Below are positions 1-9,634 of a stretch of 39,861 nucleotides of DNA, piece by piece. Location of the stretch: assembly GCA_025351525.1 (NCBI GenBank), contig JANXVV010000331.1, positions 1 to 39,861 on the forward strand, read 5' to 3'. The stretch comes from Humisphaera sp. Its GTDB lineage: Bacteria; Planctomycetota; Phycisphaerae; Tepidisphaerales; Tepidisphaeraceae. The notes under the pieces were generated by a model, which made no database searches, was not told the DNA's origin, and was given only the letters and a program-made list of their open reading frames with translations. The translations under genes and the position numbers were made by a program. The stretch's first letter is position 1; every line of letters starts with the position of its first letter.

Positions 1-603
1 AAACAGATTCATGATCGCGTGAAAACCCTGGGTCGAACTCATTCGCCAGGCGATGCAGAAACCGAGCGCGGTCAGGGCGAAGCTCATGATGAACATCATC
101 AGCATGGCGGCCAGCAGCGTGAGAATCGTGTAGTGAAAGCCGATCAACGGCGACAGTGCCAGAAAAATCAACCCCTGCCCAAAAGCCAGCACCGTGCCGC
201 CCAGCACCTTCCCCAAAACGATCGCCATGGGTGAGATCGGCGCGACCAGCACGGATTGCAAAAACCCTTCGCGGCGATCCTCGATGATCGAGATCGTCGA
301 GAAAATCGCGGTGAAAAGGAGGATCATCACTACGGTGCCGGGGAAGAAATAAGCCATGTACCCGCCGGCGGTGGCGGAGTCGGTGGAACCTCCGGGCGAT
401 TGAAAGCTGCGACCCATCCCGCCGCCGATCAGCAGCCAGAAGACGATCGGCGTAGCCAGGGCACCGATGATGCGGTGCTTTTGACGGATGAAACGGATGA
501 GTTCTCGCTGGCAGAGTGATAGGGCGGGGAGCCATAGGCCGGGACGGGAGGAACCGGCTACGACAGCGTCACGGTATTCAAGCGTTGAGGAGGCTGATTG
601 CAT
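1..603 (-). CDS. ABC-2 type transporter permease, 3' end cut by the window start
   Basis: Not in the ORF track because it is open at the window edge. The reverse strand from ATG at 603 reads MQSASSTLEYRDAVVAGSSRPGLWLPALSLCQRELIRFIRQKHRIIGALATPIVFWLLIGGGMG...YFFPGTVVMILLFTAIFSTISIIEDRREGFLQSVLVAPISPMAIVLGKVLGGTVLA... The EDRREGFLQSVLVAP..GKVLGG pattern is typical of ABC-2 permeases. Confidence 0.88.
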   Translation of the reverse strand, partial: MQSASSTLEYRDAVVAGSSRPGLWLPALSLCQRELIRFIRQKHRIIGALATPIVFWLLIGGGMGRSFQSPGGSTDSATAGGYMAYFFPGTVVMILLFTAIFSTISIIEDRREGFLQSVLVAPISPMAIVLGKVLGGTVLAFGQGLIFLALSPLIGFHYTILTLLAAMLMMFIMSFALTALGFCIAWRMSSTQGFHAIMNLF

Positions 604-826
604 GGTTCAGCGCATTGTAGGGCGAAAAAATGCGATTGGCGATAGTGGCAAATGCTATCGAGACATTGGCATCAGATCGTTCCGGCAATGCGAACTGATG
701 CCTTACGATATGAGCTTTCATTGACGCACTTATCGCGTAGACTGTCTCGAAACAGGCAATGTCGATGGAACCGGTCAATAATATCCGATGATTCGATAGG
801 GTGCTTCAAGTGTCTGGAATTGAGAA

Positions 827-2050
827 ATGTTACGACGAGTTGAAATCAAGAATTTCCGATCATGCAAAGACGTCGTCATCGAGATGAGCGGCGGCCTTCT
901 GGTACTGGTGGGGAAGAATGGCGCGGGGAAGACAAATCTGCTGAATGCGATTGATTGGGCTGCCCGCTGCGCGACGTCTTTGATTGCCTGGGATTTCGAG
1001 TATTTAAGAAGCGGCGAGCCGATTGAAGTTAAATTGCAGTTCACTGCGGAATCGAAACGGTTTGAATATTCGGTGAGTGCTTATTACGAGACAAGAGTAG
1101 TTCCGGGAGAACCGATGACCGTAAGAACGGTCGTCCAAGAAGGATTAGTCGATCTGGATCAATTGGAAAACGCATCGATTATTTTTTCACGACGCGATGA
1201 GGTCGTCATTATCGCTGGGCGCGCGGAACCTGTGAAGATTGGGCAACAATCGAGTGTGCTCCCAACGCTGGCGACTTTACTTCCGACCGATGACGAGTTC
1301 GTAATTCGCACGCGCTCCGCACTGCATTTCCTGGATACGCTGCGATACTATCCTCTGGAAGACGAACCTAAACTGAATGCCGAGGAAGGGTACAATGCAT
1401 CTGGTCTTCTAATACCTCGCGATGCTTATGCGAAGTGGTTGACTCAGTATAAAAGTTCAGGAGACGCCGGCCCTTCGGTTTTATTGCGGTTGCTGCACCT
1501 TGCTATAATGAACGGGGATGAATTCAGCATTCTTAAATCCATACTCGGGCAAAATGGACTCGGGCTTGTCGACGCAATTACTCACACCCCTATTGAAGTT
1601 CGACGCGGAGCCAGGCCAGGCACCCAGGATATTTCTGAAGTTTATCATTTCCTGGATTTCACTCCCACGAATGCACAAAGAGACTTTGGTTTTCGATACG
1701 GAGTGCTTTCACTCGGCACTCGTCGCGTCGTGCGCATTCTAGTCCATCTGCTGTTCGATCACTCGTCCGTCATGCTGATCGAGCAACCTGAAGACGGCCT
1801 GCATCAGGGCATGACGAAGAAACTCATCGGAATGCTCAAGGCCAATGCCGAACCAACGCAGTTAATTATTTCGAGTCACTCATCGGCGTTATTAAATACC
1901 CTGACACCGGACGAAGTTCGATTGGTGTTCATCAGCGATGGCGTGACCCATGTGCGCTCATTGTCGGCGCGGGAGTTGGAAGCGGCTGCTCATTTCATGA
2001 ACAAAGACGGCACGCTTTCCGATTTTCTGGAGTCAGTTCAGGAGGAGTAG
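827..2050 (+). CDS. AAA family ATPase (AAA_15/AAA_21, RecF/OLD-like)
   Basis: N-terminal IKNFRSCKDVVIEM; Walker A GKNGAGKTN; Walker B-like SVMLIEQPEDGLH; TQLIISSHSSALLNTL near the C-terminus. Confidence 0.9.
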   Translation: MLRRVEIKNFRSCKDVVIEMSGGLLVLVGKNGAGKTNLLNAIDWAARCATSLIAWDFEYLRSGEPIEVKLQFTAESKRFEYSVSAYYETRVVPGEPMTVRTVVQEGLVDLDQLENASIIFSRRDEVVIIAGRAEPVKIGQQSSVLPTLATLLPTDDEFVIRTRSALHFLDTLRYYPLEDEPKLNAEEGYNASGLLIPRDAYAKWLTQYKSSGDAGPSVLLRLLHLAIMNGDEFSILKSILGQNGLGLVDAITHTPIEVRRGARPGTQDISEVYHFLDFTPTNAQRDFGFRYGVLSLGTRRVVRILVHLLFDHSSVMLIEQPEDGLHQGMTKKLIGMLKANAEPTQLIISSHSSALLNTLTPDEVRLVFISDGVTHVRSLSARELEAAAHFMNKDGTLSDFLESVQEE

Positions 2051-2052
2051 CG

Positions 2053-2610
2053 GTGTACGGAATACTTGGGGAGAGTCAATCGGATGTGAATACACTTAGA
2101 GTGTTCGTTCGCCGTATTGCGGACAATGATTTGCTGTCCATCAAAGCCAAGGGATACGAGGGCTGTGCAGAGATGCTTCGCAAGGGCGCGCGGCAACTGG
2201 ACCTGTTTGCCGACTTGGGTTGCTCGCGATTCATCGTCTGCTATGACTCCGATGGAGCCGATCCTGCGACACGGCGAAAAAAGGTCGAGGATGAGATCGT
2301 GAAAAAATCGAGTTCGGCCCACCCCTGCTGTGTTGTCGTCCCCGTGCAGGAACTCGAAGCCTGGCTCCTCGCTGACATCGAATGCGCAACCAACATCTTC
2401 AGCTCTTGGAAACCTGCACCCATTCTGAATCCAGAGGCCATTCCCAGCCCGAAGGAACACCTCGAGAAATTAAGCAGGGCTAATAATCGTCGTCCGCGCT
2501 ACGCCCACTCGACCCACAATGAGCGGATGGCGAAATACATCGATCTCCAAAAGGTGCATCAAGCTTGTCCCTCCATACGTCCCCTCTTCCAATTTGTCCT
2601 CGGCACCTGA
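2053..2610 (+). CDS. DUF4276-like / TOPRIM-fold-like protein, partner of the upstream ATPase
   Basis: GTG start 2 nt after the ATPase stop, with GGAGGAG just upstream; motifs GILGESQSD, CYDSDGADP and VQELEAWLLAD resemble DUF4276-type proteins. Confidence 0.7.
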   Translation: MYGILGESQSDVNTLRVFVRRIADNDLLSIKAKGYEGCAEMLRKGARQLDLFADLGCSRFIVCYDSDGADPATRRKKVEDEIVKKSSSAHPCCVVVPVQELEAWLLADIECATNIFSSWKPAPILNPEAIPSPKEHLEKLSRANNRRPRYAHSTHNERMAKYIDLQKVHQACPSIRPLFQFVLGT

Positions 2611-2685
2611 TTCGTAGGAACCAACTGCGATTGCCATCGAATACCGGAACCGCGATTTCGGGTGATGACCCGACGCGGGAATCCG

Positions 2686-4302
2686 TCAGACCAGCCCGAA
2701 GTTCAAACCCGCCGATGTTCCCGAAGCAAAGGCGGTGAAACGAAACGTGGGGGAAGTGGCGATGTGCCCGGGAGGGACGAAGACGTTTATGCGGTAGTCT
2801 CCGAGCGTTAAATTGCTGAATTTATAATTGCCCTTTGCGTCGGTGGTGGCGACCGGGTCGCCCGCGTCGAGTGTGCCGGAACCGTTGTAATCGATGTAGA
2901 GCGTTTCACCGGCGAGGCCCGGTTCGATGCCGTTGCGGACACCGTCGCCACTGTAATCGAGGAAGACGTTTCCCGTGATCGAATTGACGCGCGGCTTGGC
3001 CTGGATCTGATAGATGACGCCCGCGCCGGCAGTGGTGAAGGTGTTATCCGGTGCGAGATCGGAGAAGAAAAGGGAATCGGCGGTGCTCAGCCAACCGACC
3101 GGATGACCGATGGCGGCGACGTCGTTGCTGATGAAATCGAAATGCCGGCCGGAGTATTGATCGTAATAGCTGACAGGATTTTGGGTGTTAGCCAGGCCAT
3201 CGCCGGTGTAATTGCCCTGTCCATAAAAACCGAGGAATACACCGTGATTGAGCGGCTCGGGAAAGGCGGCGGGCGCGTGGGCGATATCCTGCGGGCCCTC
3301 GGCGATGGAACCGTTGACCGGTGTGAAGGCGGCCAGCGGGCCGACCGCTCCCGAGCCGACGCGCTGGCCGGTGGACTCCACAATATAGCTGTGCGCGAAC
3401 CCGAAATCGGGGGGATTTCCGTTGCCGATTTGGGCGAAGGGAATCATGTTCAGCGTGTCGGCGCTGAGTTGCGGATTGGCATCGCCGGTGGGACCCCCGT
3501 TGATGCCGTTGTCCTCAAAAAAGAGGTCGCCGGACCCCGGCTGGATGGCGATTCCGGCGGCATTGCGCAAACCGAAGGCGACTTGAATCAAGCCGCTGTA
3601 AACGACCTTGCCGCGACTGCCGGGCGAGAGGGTGAGCTTGTAAATTGAATCCGGCCGAAGGGTGCCGGTGAATGCGCCGTCGCTGCTGATCAGGGCGATG
3701 GTTGAAGTCGGCGGCGTGGTGACGCTGTCCGTTTGCGAACCCACGTTGAAGAAAATGTCGTAGCTCCCCTTGCGATGCGGCGTGGGTCGGGTTTCGAGCG
3801 CATAGGTCAGGTGCATCCACGGTTGCGGGAACGTAAAAGTGAGCGTTGAGACCAGCGTGAGAGGACTCGAGGATTTGGCCCCCATCGCGAATACGCGAAT
3901 GGTGGGGTTCGCGCCCGAGGCGGAACCCGCGCTGGTGGCAATCACCCATTTCCCGGCGACGCGAACATCGGTGGTAAACGGAGGTAACCCTGTCGCCAAC
4001 ACCTGCGGCGTGCCAATGGCGGTGCCGCTGCCGTTGTCGACCAACCGAACCAGTTGCCCCGTCGCCGGGCCGAAGTAGCCGCCCTGGTTGGCTGGGGCCG
4101 GAATGCTGGTGACGACCAGAATCGACCCATCCGGCAGCTTGGTCATCCCATTGGGGAAATTCAAGCCGGTGGCGAAGGTGGTGATGCGGAAATCCTGGGC
4201 GTGGACATACGGGCTGCCGCCGACGGTAAATGGGGCTGCGGTCAGCAGACAGCGGGATTCGAGGGGTTCAAAGAATGAGCCGGGTGATGATTGATGTTTC
4301 AT
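2686..4302 (-). CDS. Exported beta-propeller (sorbosone/PQQ-dehydrogenase-like) protein with C-terminal SdrD B-like domain and LEPR-type N-terminal motif
   Basis: Preferred start MKHQSSPGSFFEPLESRCLLTA (the ORF track starts upstream at 4410). FATGLNFPNGMTKLPDGSILVV propeller-like start; C-terminal GNVFLDYSGDGVRNGIEPGLAGETLYIDYNGSG resembles SdrD B-like domains. Confidence 0.8.
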   Translation of the reverse strand: MKHQSSPGSFFEPLESRCLLTAAPFTVGGSPYVHAQDFRITTFATGLNFPNGMTKLPDGSILVVTSIPAPANQGGYFGPATGQLVRLVDNGSGTAIGTPQVLATGLPPFTTDVRVAGKWVIATSAGSASGANPTIRVFAMGAKSSSPLTLVSTLTFTFPQPWMHLTYALETRPTPHRKGSYDIFFNVGSQTDSVTTPPTSTIALISSDGAFTGTLRPDSIYKLTLSPGSRGKVVYSGLIQVAFGLRNAAGIAIQPGSGDLFFEDNGINGGPTGDANPQLSADTLNMIPFAQIGNGNPPDFGFAHSYIVESTGQRVGSGAVGPLAAFTPVNGSIAEGPQDIAHAPAAFPEPLNHGVFLGFYGQGNYTGDGLANTQNPVSYYDQYSGRHFDFISNDVAAIGHPVGWLSTADSLFFSDLAPDNTFTTAGAGVIYQIQAKPRVNSITGNVFLDYSGDGVRNGIEPGLAGETLYIDYNGSGTLDAGDPVATTDAKGNYKFSNLTLGDYRINVFVPPGHIATSPTFRFTAFASGTSAGLNFGLV

Positions 4303-4574
4303 ATTTTTCTCGACGAAGTTTGAGCTTACCGGTTCGGCGTCCCGTGCGTAACTGCCGGAACATACACGGCATTGCCTACTGCGTCGACCAACGCGGTGCC
4401 TTCGCACCATAGCGAGCTGATCCGTGAAATGTAAAAAGCGGCAGTTGGAGCCGGTTTAAGAACACACCGGAGGCACTGGATCGATCGTTGCGAGAATTGA
4501 GAGATGAAGTTGAGGGGCGCTGTTGTCAGAAAACCGTTTCCCGTGTTTGATACGAAGGTTCACGAGAAATCCGC

Positions 4575-7214
4575 ATGCACGAAACCGCCATAACGCCACC
4601 GATTGATCCCGCCACGCTCTCTCCCGCGATGCGGCAATATCAGCAGTTCAAGCAGAAGCATCCGGGATACGTTTTATTTTTTCGGATGGGGGATTTTTAT
4701 GAGATGTTTTGGGACGATGCGAAGTTGGCCGCCAAGACGCTTGGGGTGGCGCTGACCAGCCGCAATAAGGGCGCGGTGGATGAGATTCCGATGGCGGGGG
4801 TTCCGTTTCACGCGGTCGAGAATTATCTGCGGAAGATGATCGCCGCCGGGCACAAGGTGGCGATTTGCGAGCAGGTGGAAGACCCGGCGTCGGCGAAGGG
4901 GTTGATCAAGCGCGAGGTGGTGCGGTTGATGACGCCGGGCACGCTAACGGATGAACCGCTGCTGGAGGGGCGGGCGGATAATTTCCTGGCCGGGGTGGCG
5001 TTTAATGTGACGAAGTCCGATGGGTTTCGCGCGGCGCTGGCGTGGGTGGAATTGTCGACGGGTGACTGCGTGGCGATGAGCGGTTCGCAGGGGCAGGTGC
5101 TGGATGAAATCGCGCGGTTGCAGCCGGCGGAAGTGCTGGTGCAGGAACACGCCACGGGGCAGACGCACGAGATCGGGAAATTGATCGAGGGGCTGGGAAT
5201 CCGCGCGGTGACGCCGCGACCGGGCTGGCAGTTCACGGCCCATCACGCGCGGGAACAATTGGCGCGGCAATGGCAGGCGAAGACGGCGGGGGGATTCGGG
5301 TTCGCCGACGATGATCCGGCGGTGCTGGCGACGGCGGCGGTGCTGTCGTATCTGGAGGAAACGCAGAAGAGCCATCTGGCCCATCTGCGTCCCTTGCGGC
5401 GACATCTGGCGGATGATTTTTTAAGCATCGACCCCGCAAGTTGGCGAAGCTTGGAGATCGATCGCACCGTGCGATCCGGGACGGCGGAAGGATCGCTATT
5501 GAGCGCCATCGATCGAACGAAAACCTCAATGGGCGGGCGGATGTTACGGCAGTGGTTGCGTTCGCCCTTGCGGGATCGCGAGCATATCGAGGCAAGGCAG
5601 TCGGCGATTGCGGCGTTGCTCGAATCGCCGATCGATATGAAGGCGGTGGTCGAGGGGCTGAACGATATTTGCGACATCGAGCGGATCATCGCCCGGATCG
5701 CGGTGGGGCGGGCCAGCCCGCGCGATGTGGCGGGGCTGTCGCGCTGCCTGGAATTGTTGCCGAAGCTGTTTGCGACGCTGCAAAAATTGCCGCGGTTTGA
5801 GCAAGTCGCGCCGGAACTGCTCGGGCAAAAAGAGTTTTGCGACGGGCAGGCGAAGTTCGTCAATGGCGCGATTCTCCCGGAGCCCGCGCCGCACCTGCGC
5901 GAGGGCGGCGTGATCGCCCACGGGTTCGACGCGGAACTCGACCGCCTCCGATCTCTCGCCACCAACAGCCAACAATGGCTTGCGCAGTATCAGGGCCAGC
6001 TCGTCGCCGAGAGCGGCATCGCGTCGCTCAAGGTCGGTTACAACAAAGTGTTTGGGTACTACATCGAGGTGACCGAATCGCATCGCGACAAGGCCCCGAT
6101 GACTTGGACGCGCAAGCAGACGGTGAAGAATGCCGAGCGATATATCACGCCGGAACTGAAGAATTTCGAGAGTGAGACGCTGACGGCCCGCGACCGCAGC
6201 ATTGCGTTGGAGCAAACGCTTTTCGAGTCGATCCGGCAAACGCTGCTGCCGTTCGTCCCGACGTTTCAGGAATTGGCGCGGAGCCTGGCGAGACTGGATG
6301 TGTTGACCGCGCTGGCGACCCTGGCGCAGGAGCGTCGCTATTGTCGACCGACGCTGAGCGATGATCGCGTGTTGGAGATCGTCGATGGACGGCATCCGGT
6401 GCTCGAGCAGCAACTGGGCAGCGAGTTCGTCGCCAACGATGTGATGTTCGGTGAAACCGATGTGCTGCAACTGATCACCGGCCCGAACATGGCCGGCAAA
6501 AGCACGTTCATTCGGCAGGTCTCGCTCATCGTGCTGCTGGCCCAGGTGGGCAGTTATGTGCCCGCGAAAAGTGTGACGATTGGAATGGTCGATCGGCTTT
6601 TCACCCGCATCGGCGCGAGCGATGAACTGCACAGCGGGCAGTCGACGTTCATGGTCGAGATGACCGAAACCGCGAACATTTTGAACAACGCCACCGACCG
6701 CAGTCTGGTGATCTTGGATGAGATCGGGCGGGGGACGAGCACGCTGGATGGCTTGAGCCTGGCGTGGGCGATCGCGGAGCATATCGCCGGGACGGTTCGC
6801 AGCCGAACGCTTTTTGCGACGCATTATCATGAGCTGACGGATCTCGCGCAGCGATTTAAGGGCGTGAAGAATTTGAACGTGGCGGTGCGCGAGTGGGAGG
6901 ATCAGGTGGTCTTTCTGCACCGGATCGTCGAGGGTGGAACCGATCGATCCTACGGCATCCACGTCGCGCGACTGGCAGGGGTGCCGAAAGTGGTGCTGAC
7001 CCGCGCGCGGCAATTGCTCGGGGAATTGGCGGTGCAGCACATCGCCACCAGCAAAACCGCGAAGCATCGGAAGATGGAAAATGAGACGCAACTGGATCTA
7101 TTCATCGATCCCTCGCGCGAAGTGATCAAAGAGATTGCGGGATTGGACCCGGATCAGTTGACGCCTTTGCAGGCATTGGGGTTGGTGCAGGGGTGGAAGA
7201 AAAAGCTTACGTAG
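4575..7214 (+). CDS. mutS: DNA mismatch repair protein MutS
   Basis: N-terminal MRQYQQFKQKHPGYVLFFRMGDFYEMFWDDA; Walker A TGPNMAGKSTFIRQ; DEIGRGTSTLDGLSLAWAIAEH; FATHYHELTDL. Confidence 0.98.
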   Translation: MHETAITPPIDPATLSPAMRQYQQFKQKHPGYVLFFRMGDFYEMFWDDAKLAAKTLGVALTSRNKGAVDEIPMAGVPFHAVENYLRKMIAAGHKVAICEQVEDPASAKGLIKREVVRLMTPGTLTDEPLLEGRADNFLAGVAFNVTKSDGFRAALAWVELSTGDCVAMSGSQGQVLDEIARLQPAEVLVQEHATGQTHEIGKLIEGLGIRAVTPRPGWQFTAHHAREQLARQWQAKTAGGFGFADDDPAVLATAAVLSYLEETQKSHLAHLRPLRRHLADDFLSIDPASWRSLEIDRTVRSGTAEGSLLSAIDRTKTSMGGRMLRQWLRSPLRDREHIEARQSAIAALLESPIDMKAVVEGLNDICDIERIIARIAVGRASPRDVAGLSRCLELLPKLFATLQKLPRFEQVAPELLGQKEFCDGQAKFVNGAILPEPAPHLREGGVIAHGFDAELDRLRSLATNSQQWLAQYQGQLVAESGIASLKVGYNKVFGYYIEVTESHRDKAPMTWTRKQTVKNAERYITPELKNFESETLTARDRSIALEQTLFESIRQTLLPFVPTFQELARSLARLDVLTALATLAQERRYCRPTLSDDRVLEIVDGRHPVLEQQLGSEFVANDVMFGETDVLQLITGPNMAGKSTFIRQVSLIVLLAQVGSYVPAKSVTIGMVDRLFTRIGASDELHSGQSTFMVEMTETANILNNATDRSLVILDEIGRGTSTLDGLSLAWAIAEHIAGTVRSRTLFATHYHELTDLAQRFKGVKNLNVAVREWEDQVVFLHRIVEGGTDRSYGIHVARLAGVPKVVLTRARQLLGELAVQHIATSKTAKHRKMENETQLDLFIDPSREVIKEIAGLDPDQLTPLQALGLVQGWKKKLT

Positions 7215-7260
7215 CTGACGCTTCGTACGGAATTGGTCAGGGCCATCGCATTTTGCTTTG

Positions 7261-7420
7261 CGGTCCCCTCCCCCCATGTACTCATGGGGGGGAGGATTAG
7301 GGTGAGGGGTTTTCTCTTTGGCGGAAGCGCGTGAGATTTTTCGATACAGATGAGGAAAAATGCACGACCCCTCACCCTAACCCTCCCCCCGGCGTACCGG
7401 GGGGAGGGGACCGGAAATCC
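7261..7420. repeat. Large imperfect inverted-repeat element between mutS and fliL
   Basis: Left arm CGGTCCCCTCCCCCCATG...GGGGGGGAGGATTAGGGTGAGGGG (7261-7310) matches in inverse the right arm CCCCTCACCCTAACCCTCCCCCCGGCGTACCGGGGGGAGGGGACCG (7368-7413); weaker similarity continues outward into CGCATTT-containing flanks. Confidence 0.85.
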
Positions 7421-7553
7421 AAATGCGGTCGCTCTGCGGAATTGGCAGCTTTGCCGCCGATTGTCTGGAAAGTCGGGTCATCAATCGGACGATACCACTG
7501 ATAGGCGTCGGGCGGTGTGCCCGCGCCGGGATTGCGTAGCCTCAGGTGCGAAC

Positions 7554-8255
7554 ATGTCGGACAAACCCAAAAAAGAAGAACCTGCGGCGGATAAAGGCCA
7601 TGGGGATAAAAAAGACGGCGGGGACAAGCCCGGCGGCAAGGCGGGATTATTGGCCAAAACGCCGGTGCTGCTGGGCGTGGCGATGCTGCTGCAGGCGGTC
7701 GTTTTATTCGCGGGATTCAAATTTTTTGGCGGATCTCCCAAATCGGCGGGGGCTGAAGTGGCGGCGACCGATGCGCACGCCGAGGGCGCCGAGGCCCACG
7801 GCGATGCCAAGGCGGATGCTCACGGGGAAGCGAAAGCCGATGCCCACGGGGGAGCGGCCAAGCCTGATGAACACGCCGACGCGCACGGCGATGCCCACGC
7901 CGCACCGGCCAAAGTCGATAAGAAAAAGCGGATCGAACTGCCCGTGGTGGATTTTCGCGCGCCCAACAAGCAGGGTGCGCGGATGTTTCTCTACGATGTG
8001 ACGATCGTCATTCAGATTCGCGCCGAGTCCGAGGAAAAAACAAAAGGGATTCTGACCGACCGCGCGGGCTTGATAAAAGATCGCGTCCGAACGATCATAG
8101 CGCAGAGCGATCCGGAAAAGCTGGGGGGCGGGTCGGAACCGGGCCTGGAGACTTTGCGTAGACAGATCAAGTATCAACTCGACGAGATCGTCGGGGAAGG
8201 GATTATCGACGAGGTGCTCGTGCCCCGTTGCATTCCGTTTCCCGTGAATTTTTGA
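7554..8255 (+). CDS. fliL: Flagellar basal body-associated protein FliL
   Basis: Start MSDKPKKEE (in-frame within the track ORF at 7350); single TM LLAKTPVLLGVAMLLQAVVLFAGFKFFG; C-terminal LKDRVRTII/QIKYQLDEIVGEGIIDEVLVPRCIPFPVNF pattern; followed by fliN-R. Confidence 0.82.
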   Translation: MSDKPKKEEPAADKGHGDKKDGGDKPGGKAGLLAKTPVLLGVAMLLQAVVLFAGFKFFGGSPKSAGAEVAATDAHAEGAEAHGDAKADAHGEAKADAHGGAAKPDEHADAHGDAHAAPAKVDKKKRIELPVVDFRAPNKQGARMFLYDVTIVIQIRAESEEKTKGILTDRAGLIKDRVRTIIAQSDPEKLGGGSEPGLETLRRQIKYQLDEIVGEGIIDEVLVPRCIPFPVNF

Positions 8256-8260
8256 ACGAC

Positions 8261-8325
8261 GTGGCATGGGCGTCTCGCCCATGCTTTCTTAAAGAGAGAC
8301 GCATGGGCGAGATGCCCATGCCACC
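8261..8325. repeat. Paired palindrome, family B (GTGGCATGGGCGTCTCGCCCATGC ... GCATGGGCGAGATGCCCATGCCACC)
   Basis: Left unit 8261-8284 and right unit 8301-8325; each contains CATGGGCG-nnn-(C/T)GCCCATG and the two are inverted relative to each other. Confidence 0.93.
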
Positions 8326-8382
8326 AAGTCGATAAACCCTCGGGACAGGATGTCCCGTGACGCCAGCCAAGGATGGTGAAGC

Positions 8383-8916
8383 ATGGCCGAAGAAACCCCC
8401 GCAGTCACCGATTCGACCGAAGCGCCTGCCCCTCCGGAAAGCGCCGCGGTCAATCCCGCGCCCACCTTTGACGATCCCGTCAGCTCCGATCCATCGCTCG
8501 AAGATTCCTCCGGTGAACTCGACGCGGCGGCGATCGACGAACTTCTCAAAGCCGCCACGTTTGAAGACCCTGTTGCCGCCGGAGCTTCGCATATGGATGG
8601 CGGCGAAGGGGCGGGCGATTTCAAATTCCCGGATTTTCAGCAGGTCATGCAGGATGCGCAAGTGTCGAGCATCGATCTGCTGCGCGATGTCGATCTCGAT
8701 GTGAAAATCGAATTGGGGCGATCGCGCATGCTGGTGGAAGACGTGCTCAAACTGGCGGAGGGTTCGGTCGTCGAGCTCGATAAGCTGGCCGGCGACCCGG
8801 TGGATGTCTTCGTCAACAATCGACTGGTGGCGCGTGGCGAAGTGCTCGTGCTGAACGATAATTTTTGCGTGCGCATCAATGAAATTGTCGCGGGCGTGCG
8901 GGAAGAGGGAGTCTAA
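8383..8916 (+). CDS. fliN: Flagellar motor switch protein FliN
   Basis: C-terminal [71 protein letters not shown]. Confidence 0.96.
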   Translation: MAEETPAVTDSTEAPAPPESAAVNPAPTFDDPVSSDPSLEDSSGELDAAAIDELLKAATFEDPVAAGASHMDGGEGAGDFKFPDFQQVMQDAQVSSIDLLRDVDLDVKIELGRSRMLVEDVLKLAEGSVVELDKLAGDPVDVFVNNRLVARGEVLVLNDNFCVRINEIVAGVREEGV

Positions 8917-8919
8917 ATA

Positions 8920-9609
8920 ATGGGCTGCCTGTCGCGAAAAAATTTCGGATGGATCGGAGTCGCCGTGCTGTTGCTTGCGGCGACGGTGGAAGCGGCCCCG
9001 GTGGAATCGGCGGCGAATGCGGGGGCATCGGTCGCGCCCGCGACCAGCGGGCCGTTCGAGCAAAAGCCGATCCGTCGAAACGGTGTGCCGACATCGACAA
9101 CCATGCCCGGTCGGGGGAATGCGGGATCGACCAACAGCGCGTGGGACATGGGAAAAGTTCCCCTGGCGCTGGGCGGCGTGCTGCTGCTGATCTTTGCAAT
9201 GCGGGCGCTCGGAAAAAAAATGATCCCCGGTGCGGCCGGTGCGGGATCGAGCAAGGCGGTGCAGGTGTTGATGCGATCTTCGGTATCGCCTCGCCAACAA
9301 CTCATTCTGGTGCGCGTGGGAAGGCGACTCGTTCTGGTGGGTAGCGGCGGTGGGGGTGAAATGAATTCGCTTTGCGAAATCAATGACCCGGATGAAGTGG
9401 CCGAGCTGATGGGCCAGATTCGCGAGGATAAATCCTCGACGTCGAAGAATTTCACGGCGATGTTCGGGAGGGCGGGGAAGGCGTATGAGGAACAGCCATC
9501 GAGCGATGATCCGGTCACCTCGCCGGCAGTGATGCGAAATTCGGGTGAGGATTTGAGCGGACTCACGGAACGGGTTCGGCGAATCGCGGAGCAGTTTCAG
9601 GGGTCGTAG
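8920..9609 (+). CDS. fliO: Flagellar biosynthetic protein FliO
   Basis: Between fliN and fliP; signal/TM region, then VQVLMRSSVSPRQQLILVRVGRRLVLVGS typical of FliO. Confidence 0.85.
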   Translation: MGCLSRKNFGWIGVAVLLLAATVEAAPVESAANAGASVAPATSGPFEQKPIRRNGVPTSTTMPGRGNAGSTNSAWDMGKVPLALGGVLLLIFAMRALGKKMIPGAAGAGSSKAVQVLMRSSVSPRQQLILVRVGRRLVLVGSGGGGEMNSLCEINDPDEVAELMGQIREDKSSTSKNFTAMFGRAGKAYEEQPSSDDPVTSPAVMRNSGEDLSGLTERVRRIAEQFQGS

Positions 9610-9634
9610 ATTTTTTTTATCGGGAGGACGCGCG

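Noticed and set aside
19-724. Three small + strand ORFs at the window start
   Set aside because: Mostly antisense to the ABC-2 permease that reads through on the minus strand from ATG 603; no motifs.
5544-7091. 515-aa minus-strand ORF
   Set aside because: Antisense to mutS; shadow ORF composition.
7771-7908. Short GC-rich repeats in fliL as a tandem-repeat or CRISPR-like array
   Set aside because: They are coding low-complexity (DAHGDA-like) with no constant repeat/spacer structure.
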